Of a stretch of 64,000 bases of DNA, positions 34,520 through 55,968 are shown piece after piece (position 1 is the stretch's first letter; every line of letters starts with the position of its first letter). The stretch spans positions 75,169,398-75,233,397 of the forward strand of contig NC_092521.1 of the NCBI RefSeq assembly GCF_037038585.1, read 5' to 3'. Both the position numbers and the translations under genes were made by a program. Origin of the DNA: Patagioenas fasciata. Lineage: Eukaryota > Chordata > Aves > Columbiformes > Columbidae. The notes beneath the pieces were generated by a model, which saw only the letters and a program-made list of their open reading frames with translations, ran no database searches and had not been told where the DNA came from.

Positions 34520-37500
34520 AGACACCTACAGCGACCATCTAGTCCAACTGCCTGACCAATTCAGCGCTGACCAAGTTGAAGCATGTTGTTAAGGGTAGTG
34601 TCCAAATGCTGCTTAAACACTGACAGGCTTGAGGCATCAACCACCTCTAGGAAGCCTGTTCCAGTGTTTGACCACCCTCTCAGCAAAGAAATGCTTCCCA
34701 ACTCCCAGTGTAAGCCTTCCCTAGCACAACTTGGAAACATTCCCATGCGTCCTATCACTGTATACCAGTGAGTTCAGCACCTCTCTCTCCACTTCTCCTC
34801 CTCAGGAGCTGCAGAGAATAATGAGGTTGCCCCTCAGCCTCCTTTTCTCCAAACTAGACAAGCCCCAAGTCCTCAGCTGCTCCTCACAGGACATGCCTTC
34901 CAGCCCTTCCACCAGCTTTGTTGCCCTCTGAACACATTCAAGGATCTTCTCATCCTTCCTAAATGGTTGGGCACAGAACTCACATCACTCGGGGTGAAGC
35001 TGCACCAACTCTGAGTGTGGCAGACCAGCTGGTGATGCCGTGTTTGATGGCCCCAGGATGCGGTTCGCCCTCCTGGCTGCCAACGCTGCTGATTCATGCT
35101 GAGCTGCTGCCAACCAGCACCCCCAGGTCCCTTTCTGCAGGGCTGCTCTCCAGCCACTCCTCTCCCAGTCCATACTTGTGCCCAGCAGTACTCCATCATA
35201 GGTGCAGAATCTGACATTGTGGCTTGTTAAATTTCAACTAATTAATCATTTCCCAATCCTCCAGTCTATCTAAATCCCTCTGCAAGGCCCCTTGCCCCTC
35301 AACAAAGTCAACAGCACCACCAAGTTTGGTATCATCAACGAATTTGTTAGTGGTGCATTCAACTCCTGCATCAAGATAGCTGACAAATATATTGAACAGA
35401 ACTGGCCCTAGAATTGAGCCCTGAGGAACAGCACTGGTGACTGGTTGCCAGCCAGATGTAGCTCCATTCACTACAACCCTTTGAGCTCTGCTCTTCAGCC
35501 AGTTCTTCAACCAGTGCACCATGAACCTGCCCATCCTACAGCTGGACAACTTGTCCAGAAGGATGCCGTGAGGGACAATATCAAAAGCCTTACTAAAATC
35601 CAGAAAAACTACATCTACCACCTTTCCTTCATCCACTAGTCAGGTGGCTTTATCATAGTAGGATATCAAATTACTTAAACAGGACCTCCCCTTTGTGAAC
35701 CCATGCTGACTGGACCTGATGATTGCATTATTATTTAAATGCCTTTCAACAGTACCCAGTATGATCTCCTCCATGAGTTTTCAGGAACCAAGGTTAGACT
35801 AGCAGGTCTGTAGTTTCCTGGGTCTTCTCTCACACCCTTTTTGTAGATCAGAATAACATTGGGTAGCTTCCAGCCAGCAAGAACTTTCCCAGACTCCCAA
35901 GACTTTTGGGAGATGATCGAGAGGGGTCCTGCCATAACATCTGCCAGCTCCTTCAGTGCTCTGGGGCGAATCACATCGGGCCCCGTAGACTTGTGAACAT
36001 TCAGCTGATACAGCTGGTCTCCTACAATTTCAGTGTCCACAAATGGAAAGTTACCGTTCCCACACTCATGGTCCTCCAATTCAGGGGTCCACGCAGTCTG
36101 AGGTCTATCAGTTTTATTAAAGACTGGGGAAAAAAGTATTGAATGCCTTTGCTTTTCCCTCATGCCTATTAGTCAGGTAACCATCTTCAACAAGTGTTGA
36201 TGGCAATGTTTTCTTTAGACATCCTCTTGCTATTAATATACCTTAAAAAAAGCCTTTCTTCTTGTCTGACACAACACTGGCTAATTTCAACTCCAACTGC
36301 ACTTTGGTCTTGCATGTCTTCTCCCTGCATATACAGACCACAGCTCTGTACTCTTCCTAAAAAGCCTGACCTTGACTCTGGAGATCATACAATTTATTTT
36401 TCCTCTTTAGCTCAACGAGGAGTTCCCTGTTCAGCCAAGCCTGACTTACAACACAGTGGAATTGCCTGCTCCTGTGCTTCCAAAAGGTGGTTCTTAAAAA
36501 ATGACTAATACTTGTGGACTCCAAAGTTCTCAAAAGCAGATTCCCTAGGTACTCTTCTAAGTAGCTCCCTGAACAGCTTAAACTTTGTGCTCCTGAAGTC
36601 CAGGATAGCTACTCTGCTGTCCTTTTTTCTCATTACACTGAAAATTTTCAACTCAAGCAGTCATGATTACGGTGGCAAAGATGGCCACCTACCATCACAT
36701 CTCCCACAAGTCCTTCTCTATTCACAAATATCAAATCTAGGAGGGCATCTTTGCTAGTAGGCTTCCTGAGTACTTGTGACAAGAAGTTATCTTCCAAAAG
36801 CTTCAAGGATTTCCAAGATCTGCTCTTCACAGCAGTATATTCCCAACTGACATCTGGGAAATTTAAATCTTTCAGAAGGACAAAGGCTACTGATCCATAA
36901 ATTTCTCCTAATTGCCTACAGAATAGCTCATCAGTGCTTTCATCTTGGCTGGGTGATCAGTAGTAGACACCCACTACAACATCTGCTTTGTTTTCCACCC
37001 CCTTAATTCCCACTCGGAGGCTCTCAAACCAGGTCATCTCTAACTGTAAGGGCTGTACACTCAAACCTCTTCCTTACAAACACTGCAACTCCTCTACTCA
37101 CCTGCCCTGCCTGTCTCCCCAAAACAGCCTGTAGCCCTCCACCCCAGCACTACAACCATGGGACTCATTCCACCATGTCTCACAAATACCAATGATATCA
37201 CAGCTCTGGGACCTGACCAACACTTCCAGTTCATCCCGTTCATTTCTCACACTACATGCATTGGTGTACAAGCACTTATGGTTCTGAGCCCTCCATGTTC
37301 TCAGGAGCAGCGTAGGTGTTCCCACCAGCAGCGTAGGTGTTCCCACCAGCATGGGAACCCTCAGGTGATGCCCTGACAACACTTGCCTTACCTTTGGCAA
37401 TCACCTTCCCCCAGTTATTCAGTTTAAAGCCCTCTTGATCAGCCCTACCAGCTTACATCCAAAGATATGTTTTCCCCGTCAGGACAGGTGGATCCCATCA

Positions 37501-37570
37501 GGCCCCAGCACCACCACATCTACTTGAGAAGTTCTAACTCAGCTGTACCTAACTCAGCTAAGCAGGCACC
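34520..37570 (-). mobile_element. Near full-length CR1 LINE, broken ORF2
   Basis: A roughly 3-kb non-LTR retrotransposon. Minus-strand frames keep, in order, an apurinic-type endonuclease (37,098-37,400, with YTNACSVRN and GICETWW), part of the linker (36,648-36,830, with LIFVNREGLVGDV), and a reverse transcriptase in two pieces: 35,735-36,163 (STGPDVIRPRALKELADV, GNYRPASL) and 35,238-35,636 ([31 protein letters not shown], catalytic FVDD in place of the usual YADD). The pieces are in different frames, so the element is dead. The extreme 3' tail (ACAGAATCACAGAAT) is missing at 34,520. Two copies of a 21-base unit lie at about 37,308-37,350. Confidence 0.93.
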
Positions 37571-38278
37571 ACTGTTTGTCATTCCCGGGATCAAAATCAG
37601 TGTGTCAACCAAATAACGGCTACAAAGCATATAAAATGCATGTCTGCATTTTAGATGGAAAACAAGTGTTAATACAAACACCACCATGTGAGTCTGAAAA
37701 ATTTCCTTGGAAATATAACCTGAGTCAACTGACCAGTAGTTCGCTTGGCCATTGCACCAGCCAGTGATAATTATGTGATATTTAAAACAGAAGATCTACT
37801 CAGCATCAATCAAACCAACACAAGGGATAATCTTCATTTTAACAAACCCCTGATTTATGCCCAGTATCCTAAACATACACAAAAACCTAGAAAGCATGAC
37901 ACTACCATCTTAAGTCAGATAATCTTTTATGGTTAAAAGCTCGAGCACCAATAGGTTTTTAACATGCTGCATCACCAAAGCATCTAGCGTGCAATCATTT
38001 GTTGATTCAGAAAATTCTGACAAGTCCCCTCTACATAAATAAAATAACAGATTCTCCACAACTTGCTGTGAAATAGCTCCTAGCTAAGCTCAAGGTTTTG
38101 CAAAGGAGGGAAATACAAAATACACCCACAGCTCCTAAAGCTAGACAGGCGAGTGCAGCACAGCTGTAGCTGTGTCATCTCCAGTGTTACTTGAACGTGG
38201 CTGACCTTGTCATTAACAGAAATTGGCCAGTTAGCCTGAGAAAAATAAGCAAAACCAAGCTGTGAATTTAGCTCATAC

Positions 38279-38334
38279 CTTTTTTTCAGTTCTGAAAGTT
38301 TGGCACCAGTTCCTCGTAAAGCAACAGTGAGATC
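38279..38334 (-). other. Exon-like segment of unknown gene
   Basis: A good acceptor (TTTTCATCTCTTGTTCAG) precedes 56 open bases encoding DLTVALRGTGAKLSELKK, followed by a GTATGA donor. I do not recognise the peptide, and no partner exon was found nearby. It could be an alternative 5' exon of UPP1, a relic, or chance. Confidence 0.25.
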
Positions 38335-41300
38335 CTGAACAAGAGATGAAAACATTTGCAAGAGGGATCCAGCACATTTGCAATGGAAATAGAGCTACAA
38401 TCCCACAAGTTTTGACACTATATGGAACTTGGAAAAGGAGACTGCAAAATACACTCGGCTTGACGCTCACTTTCTTAGGTCTGTTTTACAGAGCCAAATC
38501 TCCCATTTTTATGTCCTCTGTTAAGAGAGATGTGGGCCAAACATGAGGACTTCCAAGAGAAGCTACACTTAATCTGGCACAACCAGTTCAAGCTGGAAAC
38601 AGACAAATTTAGAATGATTAAATGATTACCCTTTTCCATCAATTGACTTGAAATCTAAAGGAAAAGCAAAGAAAAAAAATCACAAAGCACTCTGTAAGCA
38701 TAATTTTAACATTTTTTATACAGTAATTGAAGACACTAAACCCAGAATCTCGCAGTAATTTTTTTCAAATCATTTTTCCAACCAGAACCACACTGTAGAT
38801 TGTCATAGTAGGGATTTATTTATTGCGAGACAGAGCAACTAAAACCTTGGTACATATCCTTCTTCTGAACACCAGAAGGGTAGATACATTGGGCACAAGG
38901 TGCTACCAAGATGTATTTATTCCAAAATCATATATTGGGCATTTAGAGTCAAATATCTTAATTTCCTATCCCATACCAAAGGACTTTGTATGGGAATATG
39001 AGAGAGAAAAATTCCCTGCTCACAGATATGTTTCGAGCCATGAACAGCATACAGGAGAATTTCCTTAACAAAAACCTGTGATCTCTTCAACTTGTTAAAT
39101 CTTTAACAGGTAAAACAGTAATGTGTCTTCATTTTTCTGTTCCTTGAATTTTTGTCAAAACTTGAAAGCTATGGTACTGGACAATCCAAAATGAGCATCT
39201 TAGAACAGTATTTTAATTCTGGGGAAGAAACTTTTCCTTCAAAGAGGAATATTAGCTACTCCATCTCAAGGTCCACTGAAAAATCTGCTTTGACTTTCAG
39301 GAGCTTTATCCTTCAGCTATGTATTAAGAGAATAATCAGTGTAAATTACTTCTTTTACAAATAAAGAACAATCAGGGTACCATAGTTACCTTGTCTGAAA
39401 TGTTCAATAAATAATGCGTCTCAAAGTCTCATAGTTAGTAGCCACCTTTGCTCTCAGTTATCTCTAGAAAACTTTAAAAAAAAATAAATTGGTTTTAAAC
39501 TTCCTATTTTTGTAGTCTCTGGGTTTTCATTTCATTTTGTATTTTAGTGTGAAAGATACCTCTTAAGTAAAACTACAAAATATGTTACTAAATGTTACTT
39601 TAGAAGGGTGAAAAATACATAACTACAGACTGGGATTATTACAAAAATAAATTGCAAAACCTGCTACTGGCTTCACTTTTCAGTTTTTTATTGCATGGAT
39701 TAAAACTTACATCTATGGAAAGTAAGGCTGTCTGTCCTTTTATAATAAAAACTATACTCCTTCCTTCTCACTATAGACCATTTTTATAGTCAGTTGCTCA
39801 AATAGTTCAGCACAACTGTTCAGACACCCATTGCATTTTGATTCTTCAGTCATTTTGGATGTTTGGTATCTTTAAAAGTATTAAGGGGATGACAAAATGT
39901 GCTACGACTGAACTTATACATTTCCATTTCTGGCTTTCTTTCTAGGCTACAGCATGCATAACTACATTTTGAAAAGTAATCTGCAGAAAACCTCAAAACC
40001 AGAAGATTAGGCTATTTGCTTATGAAAAAAAAAACTTGGGCTTCATCCTACATCTTTTACAACTAAGTCTGCACATTCAGTGCAGATATGAGTATCTGAA
40101 GTCACTGAAACTTTAGATGCTGAAGAAATGAATAGGCTAATTCAATTTTTGTTTGCATTGCTACACCAAGAGTTAATGTATATATATATATTTGATCTCT
40201 GGAAACGTATTTATGTCTTTTTAGACTAGACTAAAATATAAGTGTATGAAGTATATATTAGGTCACATTAAAATGAAAAAAAAAAAAATTAGACTTTGCT
40301 ACAGTTAAATGGTTGCACATAAAAGGAAAATTACTCTTTGGTACCTGAACTGCCGAGTTATTTTAGATCTGTATCTGGAATTCTCTTTTAAAAACATTCA
40401 CATATTCAGTATACTTGGATGTAATTCATAAAACGAAACTCCCTTTTTTTTAATCTTTGGGCTTGCAAAGCAACCAGTATTCAAAAAAAGAAACTATCTC
40501 ACTACCTACTTAAAGGCATTCAGGTCAGAGATGGAACACAGTAAAACTAAATAAACATTTCATCATTAAAAAAAATAAGGCTAGATTTTGTAAGTAAGCA
40601 TCCAGTATTTGACTTCAGCATCTCTCTGAAAAACAAACACTGTGAAAACCCTTCTAGACCCAGAAGCTTCCACTGCTTTAACATGGAACTGCTGATGACT
40701 GAAAACTACCAGCTGCATGTCAGCATTGACTCACAAGTGAACAACATAATTACTGGGGTAAGGTGAACTCAAGCAACACATGTCCATCCTTGAATTCAGT
40801 TGGAGCATTTTGATTCATTACACTATTCTGATGTCCCTTGGAGAGTCAGTGAGTTACGCTTCTACTGCAGCTCTCCATTATCCTGAAGGCACAAACACAA
40901 ATTCCAGGGTTCTCCACCTGCTCTTATAAAGAGAAATCTTAGTCTGAAGCAGCACTTCAGACTGTTAATATTCTAACTCATAGTATTCCGACTGTGATCC
41001 ATGAAGACTCATTTGACCAGCAGAGCGGATCAAACATCTCCTTGGCTTGATTGAGGAAAGCTGAGTATACATTAATGGCACATTAGCAAACTTTTAAGAA
41101 TTTGAGGAAAGTCATGTGGATATTGCCTAAAGGTGATCAAGGTTAAAAAAAGGCAATTTTTAACAATAGGATATGGTGTACTTTTAAAATGTCTGAAAAA
41201 CACTTCTAAGAACATAACTACAGTAAAGCAAAATAACAATGCTGAGTGACCACATTAGCATCTCAGCTGTCTTTCTGTCTCTGCCACTAACAATTGCAAA

Positions 41301-43755
41301 AAATTACGACAGTTTTGGAGAAGAACTCCAATACAGAGGAAAAAGTGTTCAGAAGAGAAGAGGACTTAGACATCAAACAACTCAAAAATTAATAGTTACT
41401 TCAGGCAATTTTGTATAGATCTTAACGAGACAGGGAGACTGTCATAGAGAAAAGAATTATTAGAATTCATGTTTGTAGGTCAGCACTATTGCAGCCACAC
41501 AGGAATTCTTATTTTACAGAATAGATTTGGAGGGCTTTGGCATAGCAAGTGCCTTCATGTCTATGTGAGCAGGTGATCTATAAATTTGTTAATACTTTTA
41601 AATACCCATGCTGGGTTTTCAGTTATTTGTGTGTGTTTTGGTTTTGTTTGGTTTTGTTGTTATATTACTGTCTCCAACTTTTTCAGTAAATTTGTACTAA
41701 ACACCTTTCAGAAAACTTTCTACAAAAAGAGAGATTGAAATTGATTCAATACATGCTTAAGAACAATAAACCTCCTTACTCAACTGATACACATTAAAAA
41801 AAAAAAAAGGCTTGGCTGCCTTATTAATCAACTTAACTCCAGAGAGTTTGTTAATCATCTCATTTTTCCCATTTTATGTTTTGGCCAGTAAAGCATGTAA
41901 CTGCAAACAGTATTTGCAAAATCAGTTTTTCTTACAAAAATCAAAGTGGGACTGAAAAGTAGTACTATTGCTGATAGTTATATCCTTAAAGTATACTACA
42001 AAGGCTGTCATACACAGAACTTATTTTACTGTTGCAGTTTACCACTGGTGGGCACAACAAACCCAGCTCTCTATTACACCTTTTTACAGACACTGAAAAG
42101 TAGAACCTCTTCCAAAAGCTCTATCAAATAAAGATAGACGAATTCATAGATAAGGCATGTTCCTAGGACTGAATAATTCTGAAAAATTCACAAAATGGTA
42201 CTTATTTTTTGACACCATCATGTAGCTACTGGTGATAACTGCACTAGATGTAGAATTTCATAGTTCAAATCCTAAGGATATCAACAATTGGCCTGATATA
42301 CAATTTCACACACAAGCTTATTCTTTAGTGCATCTCTATAATGACAGTTGACGGTTTTTCTACTGGTCAGTTTTTAATACTATGAGCTCCATCTCTGCCA
42401 TCCCCTGGTACTCTTGATCAGAAAAGTAGATTTCACCAAAAGCTCTGCTTTCACAGCAAAATTAATGGTTTGTGTCCAAACATAATCCACAATACAAAAC
42501 TGTAAGCGAAAACAGATATAAGAAAGTATTCCCCCCCTCAGATACAGCTTGATGCAAGCTTTTTTATATTTGGAAAATTGTGCTAACCAATAACTACACA
42601 TTTAGGTATCTTGATGTGTTTTAGCCTTTTATTTTTGTAAATACAATTTAGACAGTTGAATTGCTGGTTACAATGAACAGCAAAGTTGGACTCAGATCCT
42701 GGGTCTAACAACATCAAGAGCAAAACCTCCAGAAACTTTCACTGAAAATTTTGAGGGCCCAGATTAGCAATAGGTTTATGTATTTCAAATCAATTTTCAT
42801 ATCGAAGTACTAAAGAAAAGTACTATAAAGCAAAAACCTCTACACATCTCTTCAAATAAATGTATATTCAGTAATGCATTTTAAAAACTTCACCTCTTGG
42901 ATTTAAAGGTGTACAATGTACTGACCGCACTCTGAAAAGGAAACTAAAATTACAGTTTTACTTATTAAAACCCTTACTTCTCATAGTGTTAGCAAACATA
43001 TTATATTGAAATTGCATCCACTTTCTGATGGGCTTTATAATAACTATTTAAGTATTTGTAAGATTTCAGTGATATATCCTAATTCAAGTAGATAAAAGAG
43101 CAAGTGTTACAGTATTAGTGTATCTTAACTTTTTCAAAATATTAAAATAATTTATATCTATTGCTGTTTCAAAGTACGAGCCTTTCTGGCAGTGTAAGTA
43201 AACATGGAGATCTAGCATTTAATATTTTTGTCGCAATCAAAACTTCAGGATAAATAACATTTTTTATTTAACAGCTGAAAGTGCAGACATCATGCATAAT
43301 GTAGTCCACCCAGTAGTTCAGCTTCTACATAACATCACTGTAACAGGAAGTGCCATCAGGTCTTAATTATGTGGCTGAACACTATGACTGATCAACTAGT
43401 TCTTGTGCAGCGAGCATAGCAACAGAATTGTCGTAGAAAGCTGAGTATCTGGTCTAAATAAATATGCTTTGGGGACTAAGAAGTCATCTTTCCAGTGAAG
43501 GTTTGACTTTTTCACTGCAAGTATCCACACCAGTTCAATTCTTTCTATTTACATTTCATCCCGTAGCATACAGTTCCCCTTCACTTTTCTTTATGGCATA
43601 GGTCATGACTGTAAGTGTAGTTTAAGAAAGAAACTTGCTGGTTTGGACACATCGATATCGTAACCATGTCTGGTCAAATCAGCAGCAACATGGCAATCCT
43701 GTTTGACAATAGCAAAGGAGCACTGGGCCAGTGTAGGAAAGAACTTCAGTTTTGT

Positions 43756-43765
43756 TTTATTTATT
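43756..43765 (-). terminator. C7orf57: Candidate C7orf57 poly(A) signals
   Basis: Two overlapping AATAAA hexamers on the minus strand about 260 bp after the stop codon. Confidence 0.45.
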
Positions 43766-44020
43766 ATATTAAGAAAAGTCTAGGAATACGCACTGACAGC
43801 TGTTACCTGTTCTTTAAAATTTGCTGTAAACAAGTATGATGAAGTTCATCCATATTATAAACCAAAATTACTTCACAATCAGAGATGAATTTGACTATAA
43901 AAAGTAATCTAGCAAACATATAGATAGTGGACTATATAAACCATATGCTTTCCCCAATAGTCTTTTAAGTTACTCATTATATCCCTGAAACAGTGGTTTT
44001 GACTAGTTGCTTGCAGGTGC

Positions 44021-52821
<8,801 letters not shown>

Positions 52822-53285
52822 CTGGTATTACTGTCCTTTAATAATGGGGGCAGGGGGGAATGAAAAAAGTTAGCTGCTAGCATCCCTTTTTCAAGCAACT
52901 AACAAATCCAGCTCTCCTTAAACTTGAGCAATGTGCTGCGTATTACCTTTGAGCCAGAAAACCAGGCGTGCTTATTCTGGAGGCATATAGTACAAAAATC
53001 TTCCAGAGGATCAGATGAAACAAGGGAACACCTGAGTTTCAGTTTTGAAACAACATCCAAGTTTTCACGTAAAAAGTTATAATAGAAGGGATCTTCATGC
53101 AGAAAACTACTTCCAAGGACACCCGGAAGAGCAAGAGGCAAAGATGACAGGAGGAAACACTGAAGCCCTTGGTTTCCTTTCCTCCTCACCCATTAAAAAG
53201 AGCAAATAGAGGTGTTGTCTGTTTGAAGGTCTTATTCTGTAAAGAAACTAAACCAAATCCACAAACCAGCCACGTTCCCAAATTA

Positions 53286-53334
53286 AAAAACAAACAAACA
53301 AAAAGCACAAACAAACAAAAACAAAAACAAAATC
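53286..53334. repeat. (AAAC)n-like repeat
   Basis: Imperfect AAAC and AAAAAC units. Confidence 0.9.
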
Positions 53335-53939
53335 CTCATTAACAGGAAAATGGAATGGCAGACAGAAGAAAAAGAGTCAGGAATTATGCCATGAAAGGTG
53401 CACAGGGCACTTACTGATGTGACTCCAAGTGCAGCAAAGGCTGTTTCATAGGTGTAAGGACACTATCTGAAGGCAGGCAGCCTATTCAGGAGCTCTTGGG
53501 GACACACAAGTGTTAGCTAGGCTCAACTCAGCTCCAAGAGATAACAACCCAAAGCACTTGCTCTCCCCAGTTTCAGGAGCAAATAAACATTAGACCGTGC
53601 TTGCTCTCACTTCGCTCATTGGTCTGTCAGAAACTCTGCAAATCAATTATCCCTCATGCTCTCCTTCTTTGCATTTTGCTGGGTTGCCACTGTCTTGGAA
53701 CTCTACGGCATGCCATGGCTTAAGATTAAAAAAACAAACTGAAATTTCGTCTATAAGGGAGAAACAACCCTAGTAGGACACACTGAGCTCTACTGGGCTT
53801 CAACTAGAGGGCTGTGTATCAGAGCACTTTTTTCCCCAGCAAACCCAAGCAATGCCAGCCATCGGCTCCAAGTTCCCTCACCGAGATCTTCCCAACGCCC
53901 CTCCGAAGGGCCAGCTCTTCTGGTACCGAGAGAAAAGCT

Positions 53940-54360
53940 CCTTCACCTGGACTTGCCGGCCCCTCTCCTTGCATGGGAGTGCTGAGCAGCCCCGGCACAA
54001 AGCGACCGCGGCCGCCTGGGGGAGAGAAGACGGAGAAAGGAGGTGGCGGAGCGGGCGCGGCCACCGACGGCTCCTTCGCTTGCCCGCGGAGCAAAGACAG
54101 GCAGGGACGCAGCAAAGCGCATCCCGGCGCTGCCGGAGCACGCGTGGGGTACCGGCTGCAGGAACGGCTGCCGCGGCGAGGCGGCTCCCGAGCGCCTGCG
54201 GCCGGCGCCCGCCTGGGAGCCCCGAGCCCCTGCTGCCAGGACACGAAGGCAGCCCCAGAGGGGAGCGCGGCTCCAGCCGCCGGCAGAGCGAAAAAGCCCG
54301 CAGGAGCCGGAGCGCAGCACTCGCCACGGGAGGCGTGGGCAGAGGCGGGAGCAGAGGCGG
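53940..54360. promoter_or_regulatory. CpG island between C7orf57 and the SUN gene
   Basis: About 420 bp of CpG-rich DNA about 1.1 kb upstream of the first recognised C7orf57 exon. It is the natural promoter of C7orf57 (minus) and perhaps, bidirectionally, of the SUN gene (plus). Part of it (53,955-54,085) recurs inverted at 60,790-60,920. It includes AAAGCGACCGCGGCCGCCTG, present in both copies. Confidence 0.65.
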
Positions 54361-55854
54361 GAAGATAGCTCTTCTTCTTCCTGCCCTGGGCTGGACAACT
54401 GACACAGAGCCTGGGGTGAAACTCAGACCAGGGCTTGCCAGAGCCCCGGCCTCAGGTGCCATGCAGTCAACTTTGCCCTGTCACTCGCCTCACGTCGTCG
54501 GCGCTGGGGTAGACACAGCAGGGCATCAGCCGAAGGTTGTCCCTGTGCCTTTGCCACTCACAGCCTTGAGGGAACCAAGATGGCAGAGGTTTTAGCTGGC
54601 ATCCAAGCAAATAGGACGTCTGGTGGCAACACCTCAGCAGAAGTGGAGAGACAGCCACAGAAGGCCCAAGATTTGAGTGGGCATGTTTGGAAAATCTTCC
54701 TCTTCCTTCCCCAGGTGTACATTCCACGTCATTGCTGGGGTGGACAGGGGAAGAACAGGAGGGCAGCCTGAGAGCTGGGTCTGGAGGTGCTGGAAGACAG
54801 CAGCAGACTCTTTGGTGTCTCTACAAACACCAGCACTAGGCCTAGACAACCTGTTGTCTCTGCAAAACAAGGGATGAGACCATGTTGGATCACACGTAGG
54901 GAGTCCCAAGTGGCTGCCCAGATACATCCTGCCGTGGCAGTTTTGAGAGCTTAGCACAGTCCTGTATTGCGCTCTGCAGGATGGGGCATGGCCCTGAGCT
55001 GTCTTGCTTTTCCTTTCAAGCTGAACCAGAAGGATTCCAATGTTTCCTCTGTTGGCAGTAGATTTGTCTTGTTTCCTGACAGATGAGGTTTCCTTTGGAA
55101 ACCTGGTCAGCTTCTCACCAGTGCCTTTAGAAAAGGAGCACAAGGTCCTCTGAGGGGTATGACAAGTTTTCTAGTAGAAAAAAAAGGGCTTGTTTATTCC
55201 TGATTAAGTGAACACTGTAAGCCTTTCCAGAGCTTCCTAGAACAGTGAGGAGTTTCTGTCTTGCAAAGCAGTGTGTGCTGTCTCTTGGCAGATTAGGCTC
55301 CAGGGGTGCAGCGCAGGGCCTAGTCACTGGGGTGTTTCTTTGGAATTTCTCTGGTTCCCCATGGCTCACCAGCATGTATTTACAGGCAAACCTCCCTCCT
55401 TCTTCACCCAGTCTGCATTTGTCTGCATTTATGCGAGGGGAAGGGCCACTGACAACTCATCTAGTAGAGAAATGCTGCTGTTCTTGAGCTGGGACAGGCT
55501 CAGTGGCAGCATCCTTGCCTGCGTACTTGCGCCTGCAACTGTGGGCTCAGGCAGTTCCCGCAGCCCCTCCAGGCAGAACTACTCAGGCTGCAAGGCTGAA
55601 AGTGCGTTTTGTTTCAGTTTAGCCCGCTTTTCTCAGCCTTCACAAGTCCACTCATCCAGGCGATGACCATCTCATGTGTCTAAAGCTCTTTTTTGCAGGA
55701 AATCCCCAAGGCAAGGGCCTGCTGCTCTCCACAGCACTGGGGTCTGCAGGCAGGACCAACCCCGGATCTTCAGCCTCAGCCAGCATGGACAGTGAGCCTG
55801 CTGCTGAACTGCCTGCGTACCAACAGCATCACCATCCTTTTCCTCCTTTCTGTG
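54361..55854. other. Interval expected to hold 5' exons of the SUN gene
   Basis: GC-moderate DNA with several open frames on both strands (for example 54,634-55,143 minus and 55,271-55,666 plus). None shows SUN3-like sequence or paired splice sites, so I annotate no gene. Confidence 0.4.
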
Positions 55855-55968
55855 CCATAGGAAAATGAAAGCTCTGAAGATGGTGACCCTGGCACTGCTT
55901 GTCTCTCTGCTTTCGTTCAGGGAGTCTCTTGAAGAGCTCAGACTTGTGGGTGGCGCTTTAGGAGGTAC
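55855..55968 (+). pseudogene. Possible transmembrane exon of the SUN gene
   Basis: After an acceptor-like CTGTGCCATAG, the frame reads MKALKMVTLALLVSLLSF then RESLEEL: a single hydrophobic helix followed by a polar stretch. SUN3 has a single helix in this part of the protein, and the position upstream of the coiled-coil exon is right. No clear donor is seen, so this is tentative. Confidence 0.35.

Larger units (their letters stand above)
37571..44020. other. Intergenic DNA between CR1 and C7orf57
   Basis: AT-rich, with poly(A) runs near 40,276 and 41,795. One exon-like segment at 38,279-38,334 is listed separately. I see nothing else. The 3' UTR of C7orf57 lies at its right end. Confidence 0.5.

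Noticed and set aside
35238-37400. Reverse transcriptase and endonuclease frames as host genes
   Set aside because: They form one CR1 element in broken frames.
52899-53189. 96-codon minus-strand frame upstream of C7orf57 as the missing first coding exon
   Set aside because: It does not resemble the human N-terminus and has no donor in a suitable phase.
53814-54595. Open frames of 119 to 247 codons over the C7orf57 CpG island
   Set aside because: All frames are open because of base composition. Only the short segment conserved between the two arms was kept as a finding.
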